Positions 41,485-49,483 of a stretch of DNA of 49,658 bases are shown here, piece after piece (position 1 is the stretch's first letter; each line of letters starts with the position of its first letter). Made by a program: the position numbers and the translations under genes. The notes below the pieces were generated by a model. The model made no database searches. It saw nothing but the letters and a program-made list of their open reading frames with translations, and was not told the origin of the DNA. Origin of the DNA: Candidatus Paraprevotella stercoravium (GTDB taxonomy: Bacteria; Bacteroidota; Bacteroidia; Bacteroidales; Bacteroidaceae). The stretch covers positions 1 to 49,658 of the forward strand of contig CALUIU010000023.1 in assembly GCA_944320795.1 (NCBI GenBank), read 5' to 3'.

Positions 41485-41979
41485 ATGATGAAGAAAATGT
41501 TTTTAGGCGCGGCTTTTGCCTTGATGCTTGCGATGCCGGCCAACGCTCAGAGAAATCAGAATGCTCAGAATATGTCTCCGGAACAAGCTATAGAAATGAA
41601 AACCAATCGTATGGCCAAGCGTCTGATGCTTGACGATGCGACAACTGCCAAGTTTGCTCCGATTTATAAGGAATATCTGACCGAACTACAGAATTGTGTC
41701 AAGAATTGTCCTAATGCAGCCAATTGTCCGGCTAATGGACAGAAGTGTACTGCAATGACCGATGCGGATATTGAAAAATGCATGGAGCAGCGTTTTGACA
41801 TGCAGCAGAAGAAACTGGACATTAGAAAAAATTACTACAAGAAACTGAAGTCAGTATTGAACATGAAGCAGATGCAGACTCTTTTCTGTGCTCCGGCAGG
41901 TCCGGGCAGAAATGGACAATGTCCATTGGGTAATAAGAAGCCGGCTCAGCGCAAGCAGATGAAGCGTAATATGCAGTAA
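41485..41979 (+). CDS. Cysteine-rich exported Spy/CpxP-like helical protein
   Basis: A 164-residue protein with a signal peptide (about 1-21, cleavage after ANA) and a mostly helical, Met- and Lys-rich body resembling Spy/CpxP-type or DUF4890-type periplasmic proteins (SPEQAIEMKTNRMAKRL, FDMQQKKLDIRKNYYKKLKSVL). Unlike those it has seven cysteines: 71, 75, 81 and 88 in a compact insert (CVKNCPNAANCP, QKC), then 99, 135 and 146. These could form disulfides or bind metal. The TlpA-like lipoprotein gene ends 166 bases upstream. Its role is unknown; relation to Spy is by pattern only. Confidence 0.75.
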   Translation: MMKKMFLGAAFALMLAMPANAQRNQNAQNMSPEQAIEMKTNRMAKRLMLDDATTAKFAPIYKEYLTELQNCVKNCPNAANCPANGQKCTAMTDADIEKCMEQRFDMQQKKLDIRKNYYKKLKSVLNMKQMQTLFCAPAGPGRNGQCPLGNKKPAQRKQMKRNMQ

Positions 41980-42044
41980 TTTTCAGCATAAGGTCGTTTG
42001 TTTGTTTTATGAAATAAACATAAGTGCGCCGCTTGAATGAATAT

Positions 42045-42102
42045 CAGAAAGCCATATTCAATACTCTGTAGCAGTATTGGATATGGCTTTCTGTTTGTTT
42101 TT
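42045..42102 (+). terminator. Long terminator hairpin
   Basis: A 21-bp stem (42045-42065 and 42073-42093) with one G-U pair and a 7-base loop, followed by a T-rich run, about 65 bases after the cysteine-rich gene. Confidence 0.85.
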
Positions 42103-42138
42103 TGAGGGGAGGAGTGCATGAAATGAATACAGATGTGC

Positions 42139-42146
42139 TAATTTTG
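42139..42146 (+). promoter_or_regulatory. -7 element for the histidine phosphatase gene
   Basis: TAATTTTG 42 bases before the ATG at 42188; -33 unclear. Confidence 0.45.
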
Positions 42147-42187
42147 TAGGATTGAATGAAAGTGATATATTAACTTTTTTAATATCT

Positions 42188-42751
42188 ATGAGTGTTACTT
42201 TGTTTGTGGTTCGTCACGGTGAGACAGAAGAGAATAAATTGCGTATTTTACAGGGGCATATGCCCGGAACATTGACCGCATTGGGAAAAGAGCAGGCCGT
42301 GGCTGTCGGTGCCCGACTGGCTGATGAAACCTTTGACCTGATGTATTGCAGCGACCTGCAGCGCTGTAAGGACACGGCATCCATTATGAATGAAACGTTG
42401 CATTTGCCCACGGTGTATACACCTTTGCTGCGTGAACGTGATTGGGGACGTTCTACGGGAGTAAGTCTTTTGAAAGAACGAGTTCCGATTGATCCTTCTG
42501 CGGAATCGGTTGAGGCTATGTTTGTCCGGGCGCAATCCTTTCTGCGTCTGTTGTTGGAGAAACACTCCGGTCAGCGTATTCTGGTGGTCAGTCACGGATT
42601 GTTTCTTCGCATTCTGATCTCGGTGATTGAAGGTGAATATTATAAGAAAGTACGTCCCTTGGAGAATACCGAGGTACGCACCTTTGTGGTGGATCATTTG
42701 CCTTCGGGCGATGAATTGCAAAAAGACGAGCAAGGCGCAACTGCCAATTAA
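42188..42751 (+). CDS. Histidine phosphatase (phosphoglycerate mutase-like) family protein
   Basis: A 187-residue protein of the histidine phosphatase superfamily. The phospho-accepting histidine is H10 in VVRHGETEENKLRILQG, the acid comes in LRERDWG, and the second catalytic histidine is in VVSHGLFLRIL. Size and motifs fit the CobC/GpmB/PhoE-type branch; the substrate (alpha-ribazole phosphate, phosphoglycerate or another phosphoester) cannot be told. A TTG start 12 codons upstream is at or before the transcript start and rejected. The last dozen codons form the left arm of a terminator. Confidence 0.88.
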   Translation: MSVTLFVVRHGETEENKLRILQGHMPGTLTALGKEQAVAVGARLADETFDLMYCSDLQRCKDTASIMNETLHLPTVYTPLLRERDWGRSTGVSLLKERVPIDPSAESVEAMFVRAQSFLRLLLEKHSGQRILVVSHGLFLRILISVIEGEYYKKVRPLENTEVRTFVVDHLPSGDELQKDEQGATAN

Positions 42752-42777
42752 GGAGTTGCGCCTTGCTCGTCTTTTTT
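42721..42777. terminator. Terminator built into the end of the histidine phosphatase gene
   Basis: A stem of about 22 bp (from 42721 and ending at 42775) encloses the stop codon in its 12-base loop; outer A and T runs make it bidirectional, so it also ends mfd on the minus strand. Confidence 0.9.
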
Positions 42778-42791
42778 ATGTTTCAAAGTGG

Positions 42792-45700
42792 TCAGCATTC
42801 TATTTCAGAAATCTGTTGTAGAATGCTTACGGCTTCTTTTACGTTTCCTACTTCTTCGATCACCAATGACCGCTTGTCTTTGATCTCTCTTAACCGGCAG
42901 CGGTGAGCATAAATGGATGCATATTGGATACACTGGCCGAATGACTTGCTCTTGTAATAAGCGCTGTCCGGATTGGAAACAAAGAACAGGGTCATGTTTC
43001 CACCCTTCAGATAAATCTTTTCGGCTCCTAGTTTCTTGCCGATGCGCCGCAGGCGTACCACCTCGATAAGTTCTTCGCCTTCTGGCGGAATCGGACCGAA
43101 GCGGTCCAGCATACGTGCCCGGAACTTTTCGATGTCCTGGTCTTCTTCCAGATTGTCCAGCTCTCGGTAAAGCAACATACGCTCGCTGCTGCTCGGCACA
43201 TACGTTTCCGGAAAACTCATGCGCAGGTCGCTTTCCAGAGAACATTCCTCGACGAAAGTCTCTCCGCCCAGTTCTTTTCCTTGAGCCAGTTCCTCTTCGT
43301 ACAGGTCGTTGAATTCTTCGTTTTTCAGTTCCTTGATGGCTTCGGCCAGAATCTTCTGATAGGTTTCATAACCCAAGTCGGCAATGAATCCGCTTTGTTC
43401 GGCACCTAGCAGATTTCCTGCTCCACGGATGTCGAGATCCTGCATGGCAATATGGATGCCGCTGCCCAGATCTGAGAAGTTTTCAATGGCTTGCAGTCGC
43501 CGACGCGCCTCCTGCGTGAGCGAGGAGAGTGGGGGAGCCAGCAGATAGCAGAAGGCTTTTTTGTTGCCTCGTCCCACACGGCCGCGCATCTGGTGCAGGT
43601 CGCTCAGACCAAAGTTGTGTGCTCCGTTGATGATGATCGTGTTGGCGTTCGGTATGTCGATACCACTCTCGATGATGGTTGTAGAGATCAACACATCATA
43701 ATCATAGTTGGCAAAGTCCAGAATCACCTTTTCCAGTTCTTCGGATGCTATGCGTCCATGACCGATGCAGATACGCACATCCGGAATGCGTTTGCGAATC
43801 ATGGTTTCCAGATCGTAGAGTGATGCAATGCGGTTGTTCACGATAAACACCTGTCCGTTGCGGCTCATCTCAAAGTTGATGGCTTCGCAGATTACGTCGG
43901 CGCTGAAGGTGTGTACCTCGGTCTGTATCGGGTAACGGTTGGGTGGCGGTGTCTGAATCACGCTCAGATCGCGTGCGCCCATCAGCGAGAACTGAAGGGT
44001 TCTCGGGATTGGGGTAGCTGTCAGAGTGAGTGTGTCCACATTGACTTTCATCTGACGGAGCTTTTCTTTGGTAGCTACTCCGAATTTTTGTTCCTCGTCA
44101 ATAATGAGCAGTCCCAGATCCTTGAACTTCACGGTCTTTCCGATGAGTTTGTGTGTACCGATAATGATATCTATGTTACCTTCTTGCAGGTTCTTCAAGA
44201 CAGCCCGTGTCTGTGTAGCCGTACGGGCGCGGGTCAGATAATCAATGCGTACCGGCATGTCTTTCAGTCGTTTCTTGAACGTCTGGAAATGCTGGTAGGC
44301 CAGTACGGTGGTAGGTACCATCACAGCCACCTGTTTGCTGTCGGCGCAGGCCTTGAAGGCGGCACGTATGGCCACTTCCGTTTTTCCGAATCCCACATCG
44401 CCACATACCAGACGGTCCATCGGCTTGTCCTTCTCCATATCGGCTTTTACGTCCTGAGTGGCTTTCAGCTGGTCGGGCGTATCCTCATAAAGGAAACTGG
44501 CTTCCAGCTCGTGTTGCAGGAAACTGTCCGGACTGAAGGCAAATCCTTTTTCCTCCTTTCGCAGGGAATACAGACGGATCAGGTCGCGGGCAATATCCTT
44601 GATCTTGGATTTGGTCTTTTCTTTCAGGCGCTCCCAGGCTCCAGTTCCCAACTTGTTGAGATGAGGCGGTTCACCGTCTTTTCCTTTATACTTACTTACT
44701 TTGTGCAGGGCGTGTATCGACACGAACACCACATCATCGTTCTGATAGATGATTTTGATGACCTCCTGCATGTTCTTTCCGTTCGGAATCTGAATGAGTC
44801 CGCCGAAACGTCCCACACCGTGGTCTACGTGGATCACATAATCGCCGATCTGAAACTGCTGGATTTCCTTGAGCGAGAGAGCCACTTTTCCACTGCGTGC
44901 CTTGTCGCTCTTCAGATTATATTTATGATAGCGGTCGAAGATCTGATGATCGGTAAAAAAGCACGCTTTCAGAGTATGGTCGGTAAATCCTTCATGCAGC
45001 GTATGGTTGATGGGGGTAAAAGTCAGGCACGACTGCTGCTCTTCGAAAATGGTTTGCAGACGTTCGGTCTGCTTTTCCGAGTCGGCCAGAATGTAAATCT
45101 GATATCCTTTGGCCTTGAAGTCGGAGAGAGTTTGTTGTACCAGTTCAAAATTCTTGTGGAACACCGGTTGCGGCACCATCTCAAAGCGGATGGTGGCCTG
45201 TGGGGTGCCCGTGGCAGAGGCAGCGCATTCAATTCTCCGGAAACGGGAGATACCTTTGACAAACACATCTCGTTCTACAAGCTGGCATTCACGCTTCATC
45301 TGCAGATAGATATCCTGTTCGTCCATTTCGCTTTGCGCCTGACGCTCCAGAATGGCCTGTTGGGAGAAGCCGTCTCGGTAGGCTTTTTCCACACTGTCGC
45401 ACACAAAGGTCAGGTCTTTCAGCACCAACAGAGTCTTTTCGGGCAGGAAGTCGGTAAACGGCATATTGTCACTTCCGGCTCCCGATTGCAGTTCCGGCAC
45501 GATGGCAATCTCATTCAGCTTGTCCTGCGACAGCTGGGTCTGCACGTCGAAAGAGCGGATACTGTCCACCTCATTACCGAAAAAGTCCACTCGGAACGGA
45601 TATTCCGAAGAGAAAGAGAAGATGTCCACGATGCTGCCTCGGATGGCAAACTGCCCCGGTTCGTACACATAGTCCACATTCTTGAAACCGAAATCAATCA

Positions 45701-46193
45701 GCGTCTTGCGGATATCGGTAATTTCGATGCTTTCGCCGTTGCGGATGCGCAGCGTTTTTTCCTGAAGACTTTTGCGTGACACCACCTTTTCGGCCAAAGC
45801 TTCGGGGTAGGTGACAATGAACAGAGGATAGGTTTCCGTCTGCAGGCGGCTCAGCACCTCGGTGCGCAGAATCTCGTTGGCGGCATCCTTTTGGGCAAAC
45901 TTGATGGCCCGGCGATAAGAGGAAGGGTAGTAGAATACGAAACTGTCGCCCAGTATTTGGGTCAGGTCGTGGTAGAAATAACCGGCCTCTTCGGCATCGT
46001 CCAGAATGAACAGATAGGGCATTCCGGCAGCCTCCGACACATGTTCAATCATGCTGCTGAACAGTACGGGCAGAGATGAGGCGCATGTTCCGCACAGATG
46101 GATGGATCGGATTTCCGGATCGGCAATCTGTGCGGCCAGTCCCTTGAGCAGGGGATGGTCTGCATATCGTTTTAGAATTTCTTTTATGTCCAT
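42792..46193 (-). CDS. mfd: Transcription-repair coupling factor Mfd
   Basis: A 1133-residue DNA translocase that displaces stalled RNA polymerase and recruits UvrA. The N-terminal part is UvrB-like (residues about 1-330), then comes the RNA-polymerase-interacting module (IQQFQIGDYVIHVDHGVGRF), the RecG-like motor with Walker A GDVGFGKTEVAIRAAFKA near 600 and DEEQKFGV near 700, helicase block STTIIESGIDIPNANT, and the C-terminal TRCF domain. Slightly shorter than the E. coli protein (1148). The frame begins four codons earlier with TTG; ATG at 46193 is preferred. Convergent with the phosphatase gene through a shared terminator. Confidence 0.97.
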   Translation of the reverse strand: MDIKEILKRYADHPLLKGLAAQIADPEIRSIHLCGTCASSLPVLFSSMIEHVSEAAGMPYLFILDDAEEAGYFYHDLTQILGDSFVFYYPSSYRRAIKFAQKDAANEILRTEVLSRLQTETYPLFIVTYPEALAEKVVSRKSLQEKTLRIRNGESIEITDIRKTLIDFGFKNVDYVYEPGQFAIRGSIVDIFSFSSEYPFRVDFFGNEVDSIRSFDVQTQLSQDKLNEIAIVPELQSGAGSDNMPFTDFLPEKTLLVLKDLTFVCDSVEKAYRDGFSQQAILERQAQSEMDEQDIYLQMKRECQLVERDVFVKGISRFRRIECAASATGTPQATIRFEMVPQPVFHKNFELVQQTLSDFKAKGYQIYILADSEKQTERLQTIFEEQQSCLTFTPINHTLHEGFTDHTLKACFFTDHQIFDRYHKYNLKSDKARSGKVALSLKEIQQFQIGDYVIHVDHGVGRFGGLIQIPNGKNMQEVIKIIYQNDDVVFVSIHALHKVSKYKGKDGEPPHLNKLGTGAWERLKEKTKSKIKDIARDLIRLYSLRKEEKGFAFSPDSFLQHELEASFLYEDTPDQLKATQDVKADMEKDKPMDRLVCGDVGFGKTEVAIRAAFKACADSKQVAVMVPTTVLAYQHFQTFKKRLKDMPVRIDYLTRARTATQTRAVLKNLQEGNIDIIIGTHKLIGKTVKFKDLGLLIIDEEQKFGVATKEKLRQMKVNVDTLTLTATPIPRTLQFSLMGARDLSVIQTPPPNRYPIQTEVHTFSADVICEAINFEMSRNGQVFIVNNRIASLYDLETMIRKRIPDVRICIGHGRIASEELEKVILDFANYDYDVLISTTIIESGIDIPNANTIIINGAHNFGLSDLHQMRGRVGRGNKKAFCYLLAPPLSSLTQEARRRLQAIENFSDLGSGIHIAMQDLDIRGAGNLLGAEQSGFIADLGYETYQKILAEAIKELKNEEFNDLYEEELAQGKELGGETFVEECSLESDLRMSFPETYVPSSSERMLLYRELDNLEEDQDIEKFRARMLDRFGPIPPEGEELIEVVRLRRIGKKLGAEKIYLKGGNMTLFFVSNPDSAYYKSKSFGQCIQYASIYAHRCRLREIKDKRSLVIEEVGNVKEAVSILQQISEIEC

Positions 46194-46202
46194 AATTACA
46201 GG

Positions 46203-46210
46203 CAAAATTA
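46203..46210 (-). promoter_or_regulatory. -7 element for mfd
   Basis: TAATTTTG followed by C on the minus strand, only about 10 bases before the ATG at 46193, so the leader would be very short. -33 poor. Confidence 0.4.
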
Positions 46211-46283
46211 CAAATAAAGCAGTAAAAAAAGGGAAAGAGGGGGATTTATTTCTATAAAATGATCAGGTTTCACATATTCTTTC

Positions 46284-46291
46284 TATATTTG
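46284..46291 (+). promoter_or_regulatory. -7 element for the polyprenol mannosyltransferase gene
   Basis: TATATTTG followed by C, 43 bases before the start codon; -33 not evident. Confidence 0.45.
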
Positions 46292-46334
46292 CTCATTATT
46301 TCAATTACACAACAGAAACAACATTCAGTAAAAT

Positions 46335-47078
46335 ATGCGTTCAGATAGTATTGTCATTATTCCTACCTATAATGAAAAGGAAAACATCGAGAACATTATC
46401 CGGGCCGTGCTGGGTCTGGAGCAGCCGTTCAATATTCTGATTATTGACGACGGATCGCCCGACGGTACAGCTGCCATTGTCAAGAAGCTGATGGCCGATG
46501 AGTTCAAGGACCGTCTGTTCCTGATTGAGCGTACCGGAAAGTTAGGACTGGGTACCGCTTATATCACCGGTTTCAAATGGGCCATAGAGCAGAAATATGA
46601 TTACATCTTCGAGATGGATGCCGATTTCAGCCATAACCCCGACGATCTGCCCCGTCTGTACCGTGCCTGTGCTGAGGAGGGATATGACATGTCGGTCGGC
46701 TCACGCTATATCACCGGTGTGAATGTGGTGAACTGGCCTATCGGACGTGTGCTCATGTCTTATTATGCATCAAAATATGTGCAGTGTGTTACCGGTATCG
46801 GCGTTCATGACACCACTGCCGGATTTGTATGCTACACCCGTCGTGTGCTCGAAACCATCGAACTGGACAAGGTGCGCTTCAAGGGCTATGCTTTCCAGAT
46901 CGAGATGAAGTTTACGGCCATCCAGTGCGGATTCCGTATCAAGGAAGTGCCGGTAATCTTCGTAAACCGTGAACTGGGTACCAGCAAGATGAGCGGCGGT
47001 ATCTTCGGTGAGGCCGTGCTTGGAGTGATGCGTCTGCGTCTGGACGGCTGGTTCCGCAAGTATCCGCGCAAGAAATAA
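46335..47078 (+). CDS. Polyprenol monophosphomannose synthase-like glycosyltransferase
   Basis: A 247-residue family 2 glycosyltransferase close to dolichol/polyprenol-phosphate mannose synthases. VIIPTYNEKENIENII at 7-22, LIIDDGSPDGTA at 35-46, GLGTAYITGFKWA near 71-83, and the metal-binding DADFSHNPDDLPRL (95-108) are the family motifs; no C-terminal membrane domain is present. It should attach a sugar, probably mannose from GDP-mannose, to undecaprenyl phosphate for envelope glycan or glycoprotein assembly. A weak hairpin follows and the nitroreductase gene begins soon after. Confidence 0.88.
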   Translation: MRSDSIVIIPTYNEKENIENIIRAVLGLEQPFNILIIDDGSPDGTAAIVKKLMADEFKDRLFLIERTGKLGLGTAYITGFKWAIEQKYDYIFEMDADFSHNPDDLPRLYRACAEEGYDMSVGSRYITGVNVVNWPIGRVLMSYYASKYVQCVTGIGVHDTTAGFVCYTRRVLETIELDKVRFKGYAFQIEMKFTAIQCGFRIKEVPVIFVNRELGTSKMSGGIFGEAVLGVMRLRLDGWFRKYPRKK

Positions 47079-47082
47079 ATCC

Positions 47083-47103
47083 AGAGCCAGTGCCGGCTCT
47101 TTA
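47083..47103 (+). terminator. Weak terminator-like hairpin
   Basis: AGAGCC (47083-47088) and GGCTCT (47095-47100) form a 6-bp stem with a short T run. It ends just before an in-frame ATG at 47103, so it may only attenuate read-through into the nitroreductase gene. Confidence 0.35.
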
Positions 47104-47120
47104 TGCAAAAACGATTGCTT

Positions 47121-47648
47121 ATGATCAAAAATGATACTTTAGATATAATACGTACCCGTCGCAGTGTGCGCCAATACAAGGCTAAGCCTGTTGAAGCAGA
47201 CAAACTGGAAGCGGTGCTTCAGGCCGGAACCTATGCGCCTACTTCGCGTGGTAAACAGGCTCCCTATATCGTGGCTGTGGAGAACGAGGCGCTTAAGGAG
47301 CGCCTGGCTCGCATGAATGCCGAGGTGATGGGAGTGACTACAAATCCTTATTACGACGCACCGGTTTATATTCTGGTGTTTGCTCCTGCCGATGCCAACA
47401 ATCCGATACAGGACGGCAGTTGCATTCTGGAGAACATGATGCTGGCGGCACATGCTTTGGGACTGGCCTCATGCTGGATTCACCGTGAGAAGGAGATGTT
47501 TGCCACGACGGAAGGTAAGGCTTTGATGGCCGAGATGGGTTTGCCCGAAGGCCTGATGGGTATCGGAGCATTAAGTTTGGGTTATGCCGACGGGCCGTTG
47601 CCTGAAGCGAAACCACGCAAGGAAGATTATTATCGGATTATCCGTTAA
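47121..47648 (+). CDS. Nitroreductase family protein
   Basis: A 175-residue FMN-dependent oxidoreductase of the nitroreductase superfamily. IIRTRRSVRQYKAKPVE near 8-24 is the FMN phosphate-binding start, AGTYAPTSRGKQAPYIVAV follows, and GLASCWIHRE and MGIGALSLGYAD form the later FMN contacts. Physiological substrate unknown; such proteins reduce nitro compounds, quinones or flavins. An ATG at 47103 adds six residues but overlaps a hairpin; the ATG at 47121 matches homologue N-termini better. Confidence 0.88.
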   Translation: MIKNDTLDIIRTRRSVRQYKAKPVEADKLEAVLQAGTYAPTSRGKQAPYIVAVENEALKERLARMNAEVMGVTTNPYYDAPVYILVFAPADANNPIQDGSCILENMMLAAHALGLASCWIHREKEMFATTEGKALMAEMGLPEGLMGIGALSLGYADGPLPEAKPRKEDYYRIIR

Positions 47649-47682
47649 GAGGGAATAATCCGTGTAGAGAGATAAGGGGAAG

Positions 47683-47716
47683 GGGCTGTCCGGCGGATGT
47701 AAATGGCGGGCGGCCC
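47683..47716 (+). other. GC-rich hairpin upstream of corA
   Basis: GGGCTGTCCGGC (47683-47694) pairs with GGCGGGCGGCCC (47705-47716) over 12 positions with two G-U pairs and one mismatch; 10-base loop. No proper T tract follows (TTGTTCGTTA). It sits between the nitroreductase stop and the corA start. Confidence 0.6.
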
Positions 47717-47748
47717 TTGTTCGTTACCTTAAATATAAAGAATGATTT

Positions 47749-48798
47749 ATGAGTCAGAAGATCAGAAATAATCAGTTGCAGGATGAACTGGAATATCGTG
47801 GCGACGCTTCGGTGGCCACTCATTTGCATGTATGTGCCTACGACGAGCGTGGTGTGGATATGGGCAAAGGACACCGCCTTTCGGATGTGGAAGGATTGAT
47901 TTCCAAGCGCCGGCAGCATTGGCTTCAGGTGCACGGCCTGTCGGATGTGGCTACTATAGAACAGATCTGCCGTCATTATGAAATCAATTTTCTGGTGGCT
48001 CAGGATATCCTGAATCCGCAGCATTTGGCCAAAATCGAGCAGCACGATCATTATAATGTGGTGATTCTGAAGTTGATGCTCTTGCAGCCGGATGGCGATT
48101 ATTCCCTGCATCAGATTTCGATGATTCAGGGTGAGGACTTTGTGCTGACGTTTTCCGACCGGGATATTGACTTCTTTGCTTTTGTGCCTGATGCGGTGCA
48201 GAATAATGTATCTAAGGTGCGCAACCGGGGGTGTGACTTTTTGTTGAGTGTGTTGTTGAATAGTGTTATGAGTCACTACATGGGGATTCTTTCGGATATG
48301 GAAGATCAGCTGGAGGATCTGGAGGAACAGTTATTGGCTACTTTGGGCGATACGGAAACTTCGATTGGAGATATTCAGAAATACCGCAAACTGTGCCGCA
48401 TGATCAAGAAATACATGAATCCGCTGAAAGATGGAATGCCTGTATTGTTGCATTGTGAGAATTGCCTGATACAGGATGCTACGCTTCCTTTCTTTCAGGA
48501 TGTGAACGATCATCTCAAATCAGTATTCCAGTCGCTCGACACTTGTCGCGAAATGATATCCGCCTTGGTCGACCTGTATCTGTCTAACAACGACCAGCGC
48601 ATGAACAGCATTATGAAGCAGCTAACCGTGGTGTCCACGCTCTTTATTCCGCTGACTTTCTTTGCCGGCATTTGGGGAATGAATTTTCAGGTAATGCCCG
48701 AACTGGGCTGGAAATACGGCTATGCCGGTGCCTGGGGACTGATGATTGTCATTGCCTTGGCTGTATTTTGGTATTTCAAGCGAAAGAAGTGGTATTAA
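47749..48798 (+). CDS. corA: Magnesium/cobalt transporter CorA
   Basis: A 349-residue CorA-family divalent cation channel. The N-terminal 240 residues are the cytoplasmic alpha/beta and stalk domain (LSDMEDQLEDLEEQLLATLGD), followed by two C-terminal membrane spans. The selectivity motif GMN is at 310-312 (FAGIWGMNFQVMPELGW), and the chain ends in the basic FKRKKWY. It forms pentamers in the inner membrane for Mg2+ uptake. A GC-rich hairpin sits 33 bases before the ATG. A gene-free region leading to the rRNA operon follows. Confidence 0.93.
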   Translation: MSQKIRNNQLQDELEYRGDASVATHLHVCAYDERGVDMGKGHRLSDVEGLISKRRQHWLQVHGLSDVATIEQICRHYEINFLVAQDILNPQHLAKIEQHDHYNVVILKLMLLQPDGDYSLHQISMIQGEDFVLTFSDRDIDFFAFVPDAVQNNVSKVRNRGCDFLLSVLLNSVMSHYMGILSDMEDQLEDLEEQLLATLGDTETSIGDIQKYRKLCRMIKKYMNPLKDGMPVLLHCENCLIQDATLPFFQDVNDHLKSVFQSLDTCREMISALVDLYLSNNDQRMNSIMKQLTVVSTLFIPLTFFAGIWGMNFQVMPELGWKYGYAGAWGLMIVIALAVFWYFKRKKWY

Positions 48799-49229
48799 TA
48801 CTACTCTTGATAGATTATTTATATCATAACTCCTATAATAAAATAATGACTTTATCATTATAATTTAATTGTTATATGAATCAAAGTTGTAGATTTTAAA
48901 TTATTGACGGCACAGTAATTGATTATTGTCTTGTCAATTTTAAATTACTGACGGGACAATAATTTGAGAAAGTTTGTTCTTTGATTTTGTTCAACTGGTG
49001 TGTTGGGCTTGTTGAATATAGATAATGTAAATATATAAGGAGTATGTAGTGATAAGTCTATAAGGTGGTAAAAACAGTCATAGCTTCGTTTTATTCTGAT
49101 TTTTTTTGGAGGAAAAATCAAAGTTTTTTTCTTTTTGCAAAAATGCTGTAAAACAGAGCTTTATTTCCTTTTCTTAGGTCTATCTGGACTTTTGCAAAGA
49201 TTTCCCGCTGAAAATTTTTCTGGAAAATA
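48799..49229. other. Gene-free A/T-rich interval before the rRNA promoter
   Basis: No plausible coding sequence or tRNA. It holds a cluster of three related 16-base motifs (48904-48963) and several T-rich tracts (49097-49140) that could serve as UP-like elements for the rRNA promoter. Otherwise nothing recognisable. Confidence 0.6.
48904..48963. repeat. Three copies of a 16-base motif, two direct and one inverted
   Basis: TTGACGGCACAGTAAT (48904-48919), ATTATTGTCTTGTCAA (48922-48937, inverted) and CTGACGGGACAATAAT (48948-48963) share the core TGAC..ACA.TAAT. The direct copies are each preceded by TTTTAAATTA. Confidence 0.6.
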
Positions 49230-49261
49230 TTTGGTGGGAAAGAAAAAAGTATCTATCTTTG
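49230..49261 (+). promoter_or_regulatory. Ribosomal RNA operon promoter
   Basis: TTTG (49230-49233), 20 bases, TATCTTTG (49254-49261) followed by C: an exact match to the Bacteroides promoter about 220 bases before 16S rRNA. Confidence 0.85.
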
Positions 49262-49286
49262 CAACCGCAAACGAGAAACAAACGCC

Positions 49287-49344
49287 CCTCACGGTGAGGC
49301 AAGCGGTTCTCTCGGAAGCGAATGAAGAAAGAGTTCTTTGAAAG
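49287..49344 (+). promoter_or_regulatory. rRNA leader with small hairpin and boxA-like antitermination site
   Basis: Twenty-five bases after the -7 box a hairpin CCTCA/TGAGG (49287-49299) is followed by GTTCTTTGAAAG (49333-49344), resembling the boxA element (TGCTCTTT core) at which Nus factors load on rRNA transcripts. Confidence 0.55.
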
Positions 49345-49483
49345 ATTTACATAGACAGATTAACGTAGTACAAGAGCTGGCAGTCTTTCATTAGATTGTC
49401 AGGGTAAAAAATACGAACCGTCAAGGAAACGAAATAAGATTCGGAGCCGTGGATAAACAGAATTCAAAATAAAAAGATATTTT

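Noticed and set aside
43911-45779. A 622-codon open frame on the plus strand inside mfd
   Set aside because: It is antisense to a fully supported mfd gene, has no domain I recognise, and results from codon bias on the opposite strand.
49135-49341. A 68-codon open frame before the 16S rRNA
   Set aside because: It runs through the rRNA promoter, hairpin and boxA-like site, so it is not a gene.
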